NCBI GenBank assembly: GCA_002238645.1
Contig: MPMT01000003.1
Span: 29,232 to 93,231 of the forward strand
From: Alphaproteobacteria bacterium bin52
GTDB taxonomy: Bacteria > Pseudomonadota > Alphaproteobacteria > Thalassobaculales > Thalassobaculaceae
Direction: 5' to 3'
DNA length: 64,000 nucleotides
Shown piece after piece: positions 35,972 through 44,638 of the stretch. Under the pieces are notes generated by a model. That model was not told where the DNA came from and ran no database searches. It saw nothing but the letters and a program-made list of their open reading frames with translations. The position numbers and the translations under genes are program-made. Numbering within the stretch: the first letter of the stretch is position 1; each line of letters opens with the position of its first letter.

Positions 35972-37294
35972 GTGTCGGATTCTCTCGACCAGGCCCCGCG
36001 CCCCGGAGTAGCGGGTGTCGCACGGGACCTGGCGTTGCGCGTGACGACATCGGTCGAGTGTGTCGAGGCCTGTCTTGCCCGGATCGCGGAAAGTGACGAT
36101 GACCTGAACACGCTGGTCTACCTGGATGCACCGGCTGCCCTCGAGGAAGCCGGGCGCAGTGACGAGCGCCGCGGCAACAGTACCCCGCTGTCGCCGCTTG
36201 ATGGTGTGCCGGTCGTCATCAAGGACAACATCGATATCGCGGGACAGCCGACAACCAATGGCCTGGCTGTCAGCCGGGTGGCACGACGCGACGCCGGCGT
36301 CATCGCCACGCTGCGTGAACGAGGCCTGGTCCCGCTTGGCAAGGCCAACATGCACGAGGGAGCGCTCGGCGCGACCACCGACAATCCGCATCATGGCCGC
36401 ACCGCCAATCCGGCCGCTCCCGGCTGCACCCCCGGGGGCAGCAGTGGCGGGTCGGCGGCCGCGGTCGCGGCCGGACTGGTGCCCTGTGCCCTCGGGACCG
36501 ACACCATGGGGTCGGTCAGGGTGCCGGCCGCGTATTGCGGTGTCGTCGGCTTCAAGCCGTCGCACGGGCTCTGGCCGACCGACGGGGTATCGGTGCTGTC
36601 CACAACCCTTGATACCGTCGGCCCGCTCGCATGGACAGTCGAGGATACCCGCCTGCTGGCCGGTTTGCCGAAGCCTCAGACTGTCGTTCGCGACCTGGGT
36701 CTGGTGACGATCGAGAATTTCGAGAGTACCAGCCTTCATCCCACCTCGGCCGCGGTCTGGAAGGAGGTGCTGCGGGCGCTCTCCGGCAACGGCGTGGGGG
36801 TCAGGCGCGTCCTGCTGGCCGACTATGATCCGGCCATGGCGCGTCGGGCGGGACTTCTGGTCTCGGAGGTCGAGGCGGCCCACGCCCACAGCGTGATGCT
36901 GCGAGGACAGCCGGACGCGTTTTCCCCGACGTTCCGGGCCATGCTGCACTACGGCGCGGCCACACTGGCACCGCGCTATCTCGAGGCGGTTGACCACGTG
37001 CGGCGCATCGGGGAGACGATTTCCCGGGTGCTGAAGACCACGGACGCGATCATTTCCCTGACCACTCCGCAACCGCCATTCGACTTCGACGACGAGGTGC
37101 CGGTTTCGCAGGCCGACTTTACCGCGCCTGCCAACTTTGCCGGCTGCCCGTCGATCTCGGTCCCGGTCCCGCGCGCCGCGGGAGACCTGCCCGTCGGACT
37201 GCAGTTGATGGCTTCCGCGGGCGACGACGTGCGGCTGCACGCAATAGCCGCCTGGATCGAGACCCTGCTGCACCGCGAATTCGGGAGTTCGTGA
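35972..37294 (+). CDS. Amidase signature family amidase (second paralogue)
   Basis: A 440-residue amidase-signature enzyme distinct from the one at 13190. Lys in VVIKDNIDI, cis-Ser in GGSSGGSAA and nucleophile Ser in DTMGSVRVPA form a complete triad. The usual DTGGS is DTMGS here, an uncommon Met substitution next to the nucleophile. The GTG at 35972 (VSDSLDQAP) has GGAG five bases upstream; a GTG at 35939 is the alternative. The next gene, a hydrolase, starts on the last base of the stop codon. Confidence 0.88.
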   Translation: MSDSLDQAPRPGVAGVARDLALRVTTSVECVEACLARIAESDDDLNTLVYLDAPAALEEAGRSDERRGNSTPLSPLDGVPVVIKDNIDIAGQPTTNGLAVSRVARRDAGVIATLRERGLVPLGKANMHEGALGATTDNPHHGRTANPAAPGCTPGGSSGGSAAAVAAGLVPCALGTDTMGSVRVPAAYCGVVGFKPSHGLWPTDGVSVLSTTLDTVGPLAWTVEDTRLLAGLPKPQTVVRDLGLVTIENFESTSLHPTSAAVWKEVLRALSGNGVGVRRVLLADYDPAMARRAGLLVSEVEAAHAHSVMLRGQPDAFSPTFRAMLHYGAATLAPRYLEAVDHVRRIGETISRVLKTTDAIISLTTPQPPFDFDDEVPVSQADFTAPANFAGCPSISVPVPRAAGDLPVGLQLMASAGDDVRLHAIAAWIETLLHREFGSS

Positions 37295-38097
37295 TGCCGG
37301 TGCTGACCATCAACGGACACGAGATGCATTACGAGGTCCACGGGACCGGGGAGGCGGTGTTCTGTTCGGGCGGCTGGGGCACCTACTGCCACGGCAACAC
37401 CGGTCATCTTCCCGAAGGACTGGTTGACCGGTACCGGGTCGTCGTCTTCGACCACCGGGGCATCGGGCAGTCGGATGACGATCCGGCCGTCGCCTCCACC
37501 ACCACGCTGCACGCGCGCGACGTCATCGAACTGGCCCGACGCCTGGGCATCGAGCGGGCGCATTTCGTCGGCATCATCGGCATTGGCGCCTGCATCTTCC
37601 AGGAAGTGGCGCTCCAGGCGCCCGCCCTGGTGCGCAGCCTGGTCAACACCGGGTGCTGGGCCCGGCCCGATACCCGGTTCCGGGACCAGTTGACGCTGTG
37701 GCTCGACGTGCACCGGCAGATGGGGTTCGACGTGTTTCAGCGAATGGTGGTGATGGAAGGGTTCGATGCCGGGTTCTACGCCCGCTACCGGGACCGCTTG
37801 CTGGGTCCGGGTGGCGCGTGGGCCGATCTCGCCGGACGGATCGAGACCCACGAACGGCTCTCGCAGGCGGCCCTGTCGCATGACACACTCGATCGCCTCG
37901 ACGCGATTGCCGCACCTGCACTGGTCATGCACAACGGTCGTGATGCCATCACCCCGCCGCGTCTGACGCTCCCGGTGCAGGAGCGCATACCCGGCGCTCG
38001 GGGGCACTGGCTTCCGGAAGCCGCGCACGTGGCCACCGGCCGTGACGAGCGCCGGTCGTTCTGTAGCGCCCTGCTCGACTTTCTCGCAAGCCACTGA
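37294..38097 (+). CDS. Alpha/beta hydrolase-fold protein lacking the serine nucleophile
   Basis: A 267-residue protein with a complete alpha/beta hydrolase frame: FDHRGIGQSDD, LVNTGCWA, acid loop NGRDAITPP and catalytic-type His in EAAHVATG. At the nucleophile elbow, where GxSxG is expected after HFVG, the sequence is IIGIGAC, with no Ser, Asp or nearby aligned Cys. The protein may be a pseudoenzyme, a cofactor-independent dioxygenase-like member, or use the following Cys. It is translationally coupled to the amidase gene (TGATG), so it probably acts on the same substrate. Confidence 0.8.
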   Translation: MPVLTINGHEMHYEVHGTGEAVFCSGGWGTYCHGNTGHLPEGLVDRYRVVVFDHRGIGQSDDDPAVASTTTLHARDVIELARRLGIERAHFVGIIGIGACIFQEVALQAPALVRSLVNTGCWARPDTRFRDQLTLWLDVHRQMGFDVFQRMVVMEGFDAGFYARYRDRLLGPGGAWADLAGRIETHERLSQAALSHDTLDRLDAIAAPALVMHNGRDAITPPRLTLPVQERIPGARGHWLPEAAHVATGRDERRSFCSALLDFLASH

Positions 38098-38165
38098 ACG
38101 GCGCTGCGGCAGGTGCGTCCCCGGCCTGCGCCCTGCGGCGGACAAACGCTTCGGCGAAGTCGTGC

Positions 38166-38200
38166 ACCGGGGGCCGGGCCTTGCACCCGGTCTTCTTCTC
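38166..38200 (+). terminator. Candidate rho-independent terminator
   Basis: ACCGGG (38166-38171) can pair with CCCGGT (38186-38191), or CCGGG (38174-38178) with CCCGG (38186-38190). The stem is followed by the pyrimidine- and T-rich CTTCTTCTC. It lies 68 bp after the amidase/hydrolase pair on the same strand. The stem is short, so confidence is low. Confidence 0.35.
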
Positions 38201-38317
38201 CGGAGAGCCGCAGGGCTCTCGCTCAAGGCACCGGTGTGCGACACGGACCTTGGTGGCGCGGGCGCGCTCGCGTACCCTTGGCAGAGTGACCGTGAGGGAC
38301 TGCAGGGGAGAACGACG

Positions 38318-39142
38318 ATGGCGCTTCAGGAAACAGCGGGCGAGGGTGCGGGACCGTTCCCGTTCGACGCGGCAACCGCCGAGCCGGCGCAGTTGCGCCG
38401 CCTGTTCCGGTCGGGCGCCTGGCGAGGTACGACCGCCAACATGGCCAACGGCTATACCCAGGGCAATCTCGCCATCCTGCCGCAGGAACACGCGCTCGAC
38501 TTCGCCCGGTACTGCCAGCGCAACCCGGCGCCGTGCCCGCTGATCGGCATGTCGGACACCGGCGATCCACGCATTCCCGACCTGGGTGCAGATCTCGACA
38601 TCCGCACCGACCTACCGAGCTACAACATCTATCGCGACGGCCGGATCGAGGGCTCGGCAACCGACATCCTCGAGTTCTGGCGCGACGACTCGGTCGCCTT
38701 CGTGCTCGGCTGCTCGCTGTCGTTCGAGGAAGCCCTCATGCAGGCGGGGGTTCCGCTCAGGCACATCGAGACCGGCCGGACGACGCCGATGTACAGGACT
38801 TCAATCGAGACGGTTCCGGCCGGTCCGTTCGGGGGCGGGATGGTGGTCTCCATGCGGCCGATGCCGGCTCGTGACGCCATTCGCGCATCCGCGGTGACGG
38901 CGCGGTTTCCGCACACCCACGGGATGCCGGTCCATCTCGGCGACCCGGCGGCGATCGGCATTGCCGACATTGATTCTCCGGATTGGGGTGAGTCGGTGCC
39001 CATCCACGCGGGCGAGATCCCGGTTTTCTGGGCCTGCGGCGTGACCCCGCAGAACGCGATCCGGCAGGCGGGGATCCCGCTGGTGCTGACCCATACCCCC
39101 GGATCAATGCTGATCAGCGACATTCCGAGCAGCGTGTGCTGA
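38318..39142 (+). CDS. DUF1445/UPF0317 putative hydro-lyase (D-glutamate cyclase-like)
   Basis: A 274-residue protein of the DUF1445 family. Family blocks such as RSGAWRGTTANMANGYTQGNL, LGCSLSFEEAL, GGGMVVSMRP and FWACGVTPQNAI are visible. Bacterial members are annotated as putative hydro-lyases, and the vertebrate homologue is the mitochondrial D-glutamate cyclase. A role on a hydroxy-acid, cyclic amino acid or lactam is thus reasonable but unproven. The ATG at 38318 has GGGGAG upstream. It is convergent with the TRAP operon. Confidence 0.88.
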   Translation: MALQETAGEGAGPFPFDAATAEPAQLRRLFRSGAWRGTTANMANGYTQGNLAILPQEHALDFARYCQRNPAPCPLIGMSDTGDPRIPDLGADLDIRTDLPSYNIYRDGRIEGSATDILEFWRDDSVAFVLGCSLSFEEALMQAGVPLRHIETGRTTPMYRTSIETVPAGPFGGGMVVSMRPMPARDAIRASAVTARFPHTHGMPVHLGDPAAIGIADIDSPDWGESVPIHAGEIPVFWACGVTPQNAIRQAGIPLVLTHTPGSMLISDIPSSVC

Positions 39143-39160
39143 GAGGTCTCGTGGTCCTGA

Positions 39161-39189
39161 CCGGGAGCGGTGTGCCGCGCCGTTCCCGG
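39161..39189. terminator. Bidirectional terminator-like hairpin between convergent genes
   Basis: CCGGGAGCGG (39161-39170) pairs with CCGTTCCCGG (39180-39189), a 10-bp stem with one G-U pair and a 9-nt loop. It lies between the DUF1445 stop and the TRAP large-subunit stop. Neither side carries a T-run, so it may be a transcript-end stabiliser rather than a classic terminator. Confidence 0.45.
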
Positions 39190-39193
39190 ACGG

Positions 39194-40492
39194 TCAGTGG
39201 TAGACCAGAACCGGCAGCCAGGTTGCGAGGCTCGGGTAGGCGATCAGCAGCAGGATCATCCCGAGCATGGCGACCAGGAACGGCAACGAGCCGATCGCGA
39301 CATCGTTAAAGTGTCCGCCGCGGCTGCGGATGCCGTGCACCACGTACAGGTTGACGCCGATCGGCGGTGTGATCAGGGCGGCTTCCATCAGCAGAGTGAT
39401 CAGGATCCCGAACCACACGTCCGAAAACTCTGGAACCCCGAGCGCCATGACGATCGGAAACACGATCGGCACCGTGGTCAGCATCATGGACAGGGTTTCC
39501 ATGAACATCCCGAGGAACAGGTAGAAAACCACGATCAGCAGAATGGTCTGCACCGGGGTGAGCCCCAGGTCGCGGATGAAACCCAGCATGGCCTGGGTGA
39601 TCCCCATGAAACCGAGGACGAAGTTCAGGAAAATGGCGGCAAAGACGATCAGCATGATCATCGCCGTCGTGCGCATGGTGCCTTCGAAGGCGTCGCGCAG
39701 CATCCGCAGGTTCAGCGTCCGGAAGAACGCGGCGATCAGGACCGCCATGCAGACACCGATCGACGCCGCTTCCGTCGGGGTGGCGATACCGGCATAGATC
39801 GAACCGACCACCGCGGCGAACAGCACGATTGGCGGCAACAGGTCCGGAAGGCACCGGATCCGGTCCCCCCAGCTGGTTTCGACAGCCCGGCCGCCCCATG
39901 ACGGCCGGTACAGGCAGGCGCACATGATCGTGATCATGAACAGGCTGGAGAGGATGATGCCTGGAATGATTCCGGCGAGGTAGAGCTCCGGCACCGAGGT
40001 GTCGGTGAGCAAGCCGTAGATGATCAGGTTGATCGACGGCGGAACCAGGATGCCGAGCGTGCCTCCGGCCGCCAGGGAGCCCAGAAACAGCCGTTCGTTG
40101 TATCCCCGTGCCGCGATCTCGGGGTAGGCGACCGTACCGACGGTGGCCGCTGTGGCGACACTGGATCCGGAACTGGCCGCGAAGATGGTGCAGGAGCCGA
40201 TGTTTGCATGCATCAGGCCGCCGGGCAGCCAGGAGAGCCACTGGATCATGGCGGCGTACATCCGCCGGGCGATCCCGGCCCGGAGCATGATTTCACCCAG
40301 AAGGATGAACATGGGGACCGCAACCAGGATGAATTCCTTGCTCTTGTCCCAGTAGATCTCCGCGAGTGCGGGCGTGAGCGTGCCGCCCATGGAGATCTTG
40401 TCGAGAACGAAGCTGAGAATTCCCAGGACGGCGCCGACCGGGACGGCGGCAAGGACCAGGATCATGAGGCCGACGAGAATGGTGAAGGCCAT
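39194..40492 (-). CDS. TRAP transporter large permease (DctM/SiaM family)
   Basis: A 432-residue inner-membrane protein with about 12 segments. It is the ion-coupled translocation subunit of a tripartite ATP-independent periplasmic transporter. Family motifs include VPMFILLGEIMLRAGIARRMY, SGSSVATAATVGTVAYPEI, GTLGILVPPSINLIIYG and PTEAASIGV. The substrate is set by the binding protein (41217-42302), probably a carboxylate. It starts 2 bp after the small permease gene. Confidence 0.95.
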   Translation of the reverse strand: MAFTILVGLMILVLAAVPVGAVLGILSFVLDKISMGGTLTPALAEIYWDKSKEFILVAVPMFILLGEIMLRAGIARRMYAAMIQWLSWLPGGLMHANIGSCTIFAASSGSSVATAATVGTVAYPEIAARGYNERLFLGSLAAGGTLGILVPPSINLIIYGLLTDTSVPELYLAGIIPGIILSSLFMITIMCACLYRPSWGGRAVETSWGDRIRCLPDLLPPIVLFAAVVGSIYAGIATPTEAASIGVCMAVLIAAFFRTLNLRMLRDAFEGTMRTTAMIMLIVFAAIFLNFVLGFMGITQAMLGFIRDLGLTPVQTILLIVVFYLFLGMFMETLSMMLTTVPIVFPIVMALGVPEFSDVWFGILITLLMEAALITPPIGVNLYVVHGIRSRGGHFNDVAIGSLPFLVAMLGMILLLIAYPSLATWLPVLVYH

Positions 40493-40494
40493 GT

Positions 40495-41124
40495 CTACGG
40501 CTCCCTGGAGTCCTGCGTCATCACGTCGACACCATGGGTTTCCTCTTCCACGGTTTCGGCGATTGACGGGACTCCGGCGATTCTGGCCACCAGGTCCCAG
40601 TTACGAAGCGCCAGTGCGAGCAGTGCGTAGATCACGACGAAGACGAGAGTAATGAAGAACAGCGACAGGCCCGCGACCCAGAACAGTTGCGGAATCCATT
40701 GCGGTGTTCCGAGCGTGGTGATCGAGACCGAGTCGTATATCCATGAATTGTTGAATGAGACGAAGGCGTAATAGGTCATGATCGACATGAAATAGAGCAG
40801 CATTCCAAGCCCGATCACGTCCAGCACACCTGTGACTGTGCGCGGCAGAAGGTTGTACAGCGCATCGATCCTGACATTCGAGCGGTGCAGCAGGCAGTAG
40901 GAATAGGCCCAGGTGGTCGTGGCCGAGAACACATACCCGGAGTACTCGTCCGATCCGCTCATGGTCACGTTGAAGATTTTCCGGGACAGGACATCTGCGG
41001 TCACCATGACCGCCGCGGCGAGCAGGGCGGCGCCACCGAGCCATACCGCTATCTGCGAGATCCGCTCCAGCCGCGCATGAATGATCGCGAAGGTGCCCAG
41101 CCCCGCGTGAAGCATCGCGAGCAT
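40495..41124 (-). CDS. TRAP transporter small permease (DctQ family)
   Basis: A 209-residue protein with four predicted membrane segments, as in DctQ subunits (ISQIAVWLGGAALLAAAVMVTADVLSRKIF at the start, then SDEYSGYVFSATTTWAYSYCL). It supports and stabilises the large permease. The C-terminal 40 residues are a hydrophilic cytoplasmic tail. The gene is preceded by a 92-bp gap from the binding-protein gene that contains a perfect 32-nt palindrome. Confidence 0.93.
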   Translation of the reverse strand: MLAMLHAGLGTFAIIHARLERISQIAVWLGGAALLAAAVMVTADVLSRKIFNVTMSGSDEYSGYVFSATTTWAYSYCLLHRSNVRIDALYNLLPRTVTGVLDVIGLGMLLYFMSIMTYYAFVSFNNSWIYDSVSITTLGTPQWIPQLFWVAGLSLFFITLVFVVIYALLALALRNWDLVARIAGVPSIAETVEEETHGVDVMTQDSREP

Positions 41125-41159
41125 GAGATCAGGGCCTCCCGGACGTACAGGAATGAAAG

Positions 41160-41191
41160 GGTGGCGCCGTGACCCGGGTCACGGCGCCACC
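41160..41191 (-). promoter_or_regulatory. 32-nt perfect palindrome between TRAP binding-protein and permease genes
   Basis: The two 16-base halves (GGTGGCGCCGTGACCC and its exact complement) abut without a spacer. On the transcribed strand the hairpin begins about 25 nt after the binding-protein stop and is followed by CTTTCATTCC. It sits within an operon, so its likely roles are partial termination or protection of the upstream mRNA. Either would make more binding protein than permease. Confidence 0.75.
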
Positions 41192-41216
41192 TGTCGAAGT
41201 CACTCGGCTCCGGATT

Positions 41217-42302
41217 TTACAGCGATGCTGTCATCCCGGAGATCTTGCCGATGGTCGCATTCCACTCGTCGACACACTGCTGGGTGCCGCAACGCTTGGC
41301 CCACCGCTTGAGCACGAAGTTCTCGACCACTTCCTTGAGCTTGGCCTTGTCCGCCTCGGACGGTTCGATCGGCACCATGCCGCCGGGCTCGCCGACATCA
41401 CACGGGCCGGATGCATTGCAGTCCATGCCGCGCTGGTCGTTCTGCGCGGTGGCGACCCACATCTCTTCCTCCAGCTCGGCGAGATGGGTCTGGAAGAACT
41501 GCTGGGTCTCCTCGTTCAGGCTGTCCCAGACCTTCAGGTTCATCGCCAGGAACGAGGATGCGTAGCCGAGCCTGATCCGGATGTTGTGGGTAACAACCTG
41601 CCACCACTTGGCATTGTAGGCCGGCAGGGTGCCGGTCAGGCCGCAGTCGGCGACGCCCTTCTGCAGTGCCGGGACCACTTCGGCAAACGCGATGGTCACT
41701 GCGCTGCCGCCCACACCCTCGATGAAGTCGCCGAGCGTGGTGCTGTAGGTCCGGATCTTCTTGCCCTCGAGCTGCGAGAGGCTGAAGTCGGTGATGCTCT
41801 TGTCACCGAGGTTGCACCACAGCTGCTGGCTCGGCCAGGCATAGATCATCAGCAGCTTGGCCCCGTACTTGGTCTCGAACTCGCGCTCGAGGATGCCGCG
41901 GTATTCCTCGTTGGCCTGCCTGTAGAGACCGAGATCCTGGATGACGCCGGCAAGGTCGGCCCCCTCGATCATCGGGCTGTCCTGTGCCACGTAGGTGGTC
42001 ACCCCGTGCACGGCGTCAAAGACACCGAGCTTGAGCAGCCGCATGATCTCGAAGCCGGACAGACCCAGTTCGGTCTGCGACTTGGCATTCGCCGTCAGTT
42101 TGCCGCCGGAAAGTGCGGGTAGACGCTCGTTCCAGAACGGACCTTCCCGTTCCTTCCAGTGATCGAGAAAGCTCCAGGTCCCCACCACCTTGAACTGCTT
42201 CTGGTCGAGTTCGGCGGTGGCCGGGGTCCCGGTGACGCCGATCGCGATCACGCACAGCGCGGCCGCGGCCAGAGACACTTGTTTTAGAAACGCCTTGTAC
42301 AT
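41217..42302 (-). CDS. TRAP transporter substrate-binding protein (DctP family)
   Basis: A 361-residue periplasmic solute receptor. A signal peptide (KAFLKQVSLAAAALCVIA, cleaved near PATA-ELDQ) is followed by DctP-type blocks such as EGKKIRTYSTTLGDFIEGVGGSAV and GVADCGLTGTLPAYNAKWW. The conserved Arg in KKIRTY normally binds the substrate carboxylate. Four cysteines near the C-terminus (CNASGPC and RCGTQQC) are unusual and could form disulfides. A strong GGGGAGG site precedes the ATG. Confidence 0.93.
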   Translation of the reverse strand: MYKAFLKQVSLAAAALCVIAIGVTGTPATAELDQKQFKVVGTWSFLDHWKEREGPFWNERLPALSGGKLTANAKSQTELGLSGFEIMRLLKLGVFDAVHGVTTYVAQDSPMIEGADLAGVIQDLGLYRQANEEYRGILEREFETKYGAKLLMIYAWPSQQLWCNLGDKSITDFSLSQLEGKKIRTYSTTLGDFIEGVGGSAVTIAFAEVVPALQKGVADCGLTGTLPAYNAKWWQVVTHNIRIRLGYASSFLAMNLKVWDSLNEETQQFFQTHLAELEEEMWVATAQNDQRGMDCNASGPCDVGEPGGMVPIEPSEADKAKLKEVVENFVLKRWAKRCGTQQCVDEWNATIGKISGMTASL

Positions 42303-42420
42303 GGTGTACCTCCCCTTGATGGCGGGGCCAAAGTCTAGTGCAGTACCGCAAAGGCGGCAATTGGAATGGTCAGGGTCCGCGATGCCGTTTGTCCCTGGCG
42401 TGGATTCGGCAATGCAGGTT

Positions 42421-42438
42421 GCGCCGGGCTCCCGGCGC
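42421..42438. repeat. 18-nt inverted repeat in divergent TRAP/hydrolase promoter region
   Basis: GCGCCGGG and CCCGGCGC flank a 2-nt centre. The repeat lies 38 bp before the hydrolase ATG and about 120 bp before the TRAP binding-protein start on the other strand. It could be an operator shared by both operons or a leader hairpin. No regulator gene lies adjacent. Confidence 0.4.
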
Positions 42439-42476
42439 TGGTCTACTTTGCCGCACTTTGGCTGGAGGAGCGGAAC

Positions 42477-43370
42477 ATGGCACGGATCGTGACCGACGAC
42501 GGCGTCCATCTGCACAGCGAGGAGGCCGGCACCGGTACCCCCGTGGTCTTCGTGCACGAGTTTGCCGGTGATTGCCGCAGCTGGGAGCCGCAGATGCGGC
42601 ACTTCTCCCGCCGGTACCGGGCGATTTCATACAACGCGCGCGGATATCCGCCTTCCGATGTGCCGAAGAATCCCGATGCCTATTCGCAGAAACGGGCGTG
42701 CGACGACATCCGCGCCGTGCTCGACGGGCTGGAGATCGACCGGGCCCATGTTGTCGGGCTGTCCATGGGCGGGTTTGCGGCGCTGCATTTTGGTCTCGAC
42801 TACCCGGATCGCGCGCTCTCGCTGGTGGTAGGCGGTTGCGGGTACGGGGCGGAACCGGGCATGCGCGAGCAGTTCCGGGCCGAGACCACGGCGACAGCGA
42901 CGCGGATCAGGCGCGAGGGCATGGATCAGGCGGGTGCCGCCTACTCGCTCGGGCCCACCCGGGTCCAGTTCCAGAACAAGGATCCGCGCGGCTGGGCGGA
43001 GTTCGAGCGTGACCTGCGTGATCACGATACCGAAGGAGCCGCCAGCACCATGATGGGGGTCCAGCGATTGCGCCCGTCTCTGTATGACCTGACCGACAGG
43101 ATGCGCGCCCTCGAGGTCCCCACCCTGATCATCAACGGCGATGAGGACGAGCCGTGCCTCGATCCCGGGCTGCTGATGAAACGCACCATTCCGTCGAGCG
43201 CGCTGGTCATCATGCCGCGCTCGGGACACACCATCAACCTCGAGGAACCCGCGATGTTCAACTGGTTCGTGGATGACTTCCTGCACCAGGTGGACAGCGG
43301 TTCCTGGAGCATGCGGGATCCCCGGTCGGTGACCGGCAGCATCCTCGGCGACGCGGCGCGGGAGTGCTGA
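42477..43370 (+). CDS. Alpha/beta hydrolase
   Basis: A 297-residue alpha/beta hydrolase with the full catalytic set. The oxyanion loop is HEFAGDCRSWEPQ, the nucleophile elbow GLSMGG, the acid in NGDEDEPCLDP, and the His in SGHTINLEEP. It resembles 3-oxoadipate enol-lactonase-type and ring-cleavage hydrolases. GGAGGAG precedes the ATG. It begins a rightward operon divergent from the TRAP transporter genes, which points to a common substrate. Confidence 0.88.
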   Translation: MARIVTDDGVHLHSEEAGTGTPVVFVHEFAGDCRSWEPQMRHFSRRYRAISYNARGYPPSDVPKNPDAYSQKRACDDIRAVLDGLEIDRAHVVGLSMGGFAALHFGLDYPDRALSLVVGGCGYGAEPGMREQFRAETTATATRIRREGMDQAGAAYSLGPTRVQFQNKDPRGWAEFERDLRDHDTEGAASTMMGVQRLRPSLYDLTDRMRALEVPTLIINGDEDEPCLDPGLLMKRTIPSSALVIMPRSGHTINLEEPAMFNWFVDDFLHQVDSGSWSMRDPRSVTGSILGDAAREC

Positions 43371-43373
43371 GCG

Positions 43374-44132
43374 ATGCGTCTTGCGGGCAGGGCGGCGGTG
43401 GTGACCGGGGCAGCCGCAGGTATCGGACTGGCGTCGGCACGGGCGTTGGCGGGCGAGGGGGCGCGTGTCGCCCTGCTCGACCTCTCGGAGCCGGAAGCGC
43501 GTGACGCGGCGGCCGCGATTGCGGCCGAGACCGGGAACCGGGCTGTCGGCCTTCACTGCGATGTCGCCGATGCCGCCTCGGTTGAACGGGCAGTCGCGGC
43601 GGCGAAGACGGAACTCGGGCACATCGACGTCCTCGCGTGCATGGCCGCAACGCTGACGTCCCGCCATTCGGTGGTGGACCTGCCGCTCGAGGAATGGGAA
43701 CAGGCATTCAGGGTCAATGTCACCGGGTCGTTCCTCGCCTGCAAGCAGGTCATCCCCCACATGCGCGAGGCGGGACGCGGCTCCATTATCCTGACCGCGT
43801 CGCAGATGGGGCAGGTGGCCTGGCCGGGATCGACGGCATACTGTTCGACCAAGGGTGCGATCCTCCAGCTGACCAAGGGGGTCGCGCTCGATCATCGCGA
43901 GGAGAACATCCGGTGCAACAGCGTCTCTCCGGGCGGGGTGGCCACGGGTCGCCTTCTGGCGCGCTGGGGTGACCTCGAGACCGCGGAACGTGAGTGGGGA
44001 CCGAAACATGCGCTCGGTCGGCTGGGTCAGCCCGATGAAATCGCGGCCGGCGTAGTGTTTCTCGCGAGCGACGAGTCCCGGTTCATGACCGGCGCGGACC
44101 TGCTGATCGATGGCGGATACACCGCCTGGTAG
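43374..44132 (+). CDS. Short-chain dehydrogenase/reductase
   Basis: A 252-residue classical SDR. The cofactor motif is TGAAAGIG and the catalytic residues are Ser in ILTASQMG and Tyr-x3-Lys in YCSTK. The C-terminus ends FMTGADLLIDGGYTAW. Asp in LLDLSEPE suggests NAD preference. It follows the hydrolase by 3 bp and precedes the thiazoline-carboxylate hydrolase-like gene by 12 bp, so all are likely cotranscribed. Confidence 0.92.
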   Translation: MRLAGRAAVVTGAAAGIGLASARALAGEGARVALLDLSEPEARDAAAAIAAETGNRAVGLHCDVADAASVERAVAAAKTELGHIDVLACMAATLTSRHSVVDLPLEEWEQAFRVNVTGSFLACKQVIPHMREAGRGSIILTASQMGQVAWPGSTAYCSTKGAILQLTKGVALDHREENIRCNSVSPGGVATGRLLARWGDLETAEREWGPKHALGRLGQPDEIAAGVVFLASDESRFMTGADLLIDGGYTAW

Positions 44133-44144
44133 GAGGAAATGTCA

Positions 44145-44609
44145 ATGACGGACCTACCAATTCTGGAACAGCGCAGGATCGAGGCGACCGTGATCAAGCC
44201 GATTTACGAGGAGATGGTCGCCGAACTGGGTACCGAGCGGGCGCAACAGATCCTCGGGGCAGCGATCCGCAAGGCGGCGATTGCCCAGGGAGCGGCGCTT
44301 GCGGGCGAGAGCGAGGGGGGCCTGCGCGGTTTCATTTCCCTGTTCGAACGCTGGAAGGCCGGGGATGCGCTCGAGGTCGAGGTGCTGCACGAGTCCGACC
44401 AGCGTTTCGATTTCAACATTACCAGGTGCCGGTACGCCGAAATGTACCGGCAGATGGGTCTGGGCGAGATCGGACACCTGCTGTCCTGCGGCCGGGACGG
44501 CGCCTTCTGCGACGGCTATGACCCGAAGATCCGCCTGGAACGGACCCAGACGATCATGGGCGGTGCCAGCCATTGTGACTTCCGCTACACCGTGACGCCG
44601 GACACCTGA
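44145..44609 (+). CDS. L-2-amino-thiazoline-4-carboxylate hydrolase family protein
   Basis: A 154-residue protein with the ATC-hydrolase family pattern (VIKPIYEEMVAELG, NITRCRYAEMYRQMGLGE, and MGGASHCDFRY at the end). Characterised members open the thiazoline ring of L-2-amino-thiazoline-4-carboxylate on the way to cysteine, but most relatives are uncharacterised. AGGAGG sits eight bases before the ATG at 44145; an ATG two codons upstream is too close to it. Position in the TRAP-linked operon suggests it opens or hydrates an imported cyclic acid. Confidence 0.78.
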   Translation: MTDLPILEQRRIEATVIKPIYEEMVAELGTERAQQILGAAIRKAAIAQGAALAGESEGGLRGFISLFERWKAGDALEVEVLHESDQRFDFNITRCRYAEMYRQMGLGEIGHLLSCGRDGAFCDGYDPKIRLERTQTIMGGASHCDFRYTVTPDT

Positions 44610-44638
44610 GCGGCGCGAACGGGGTGGGAAACTGATCG

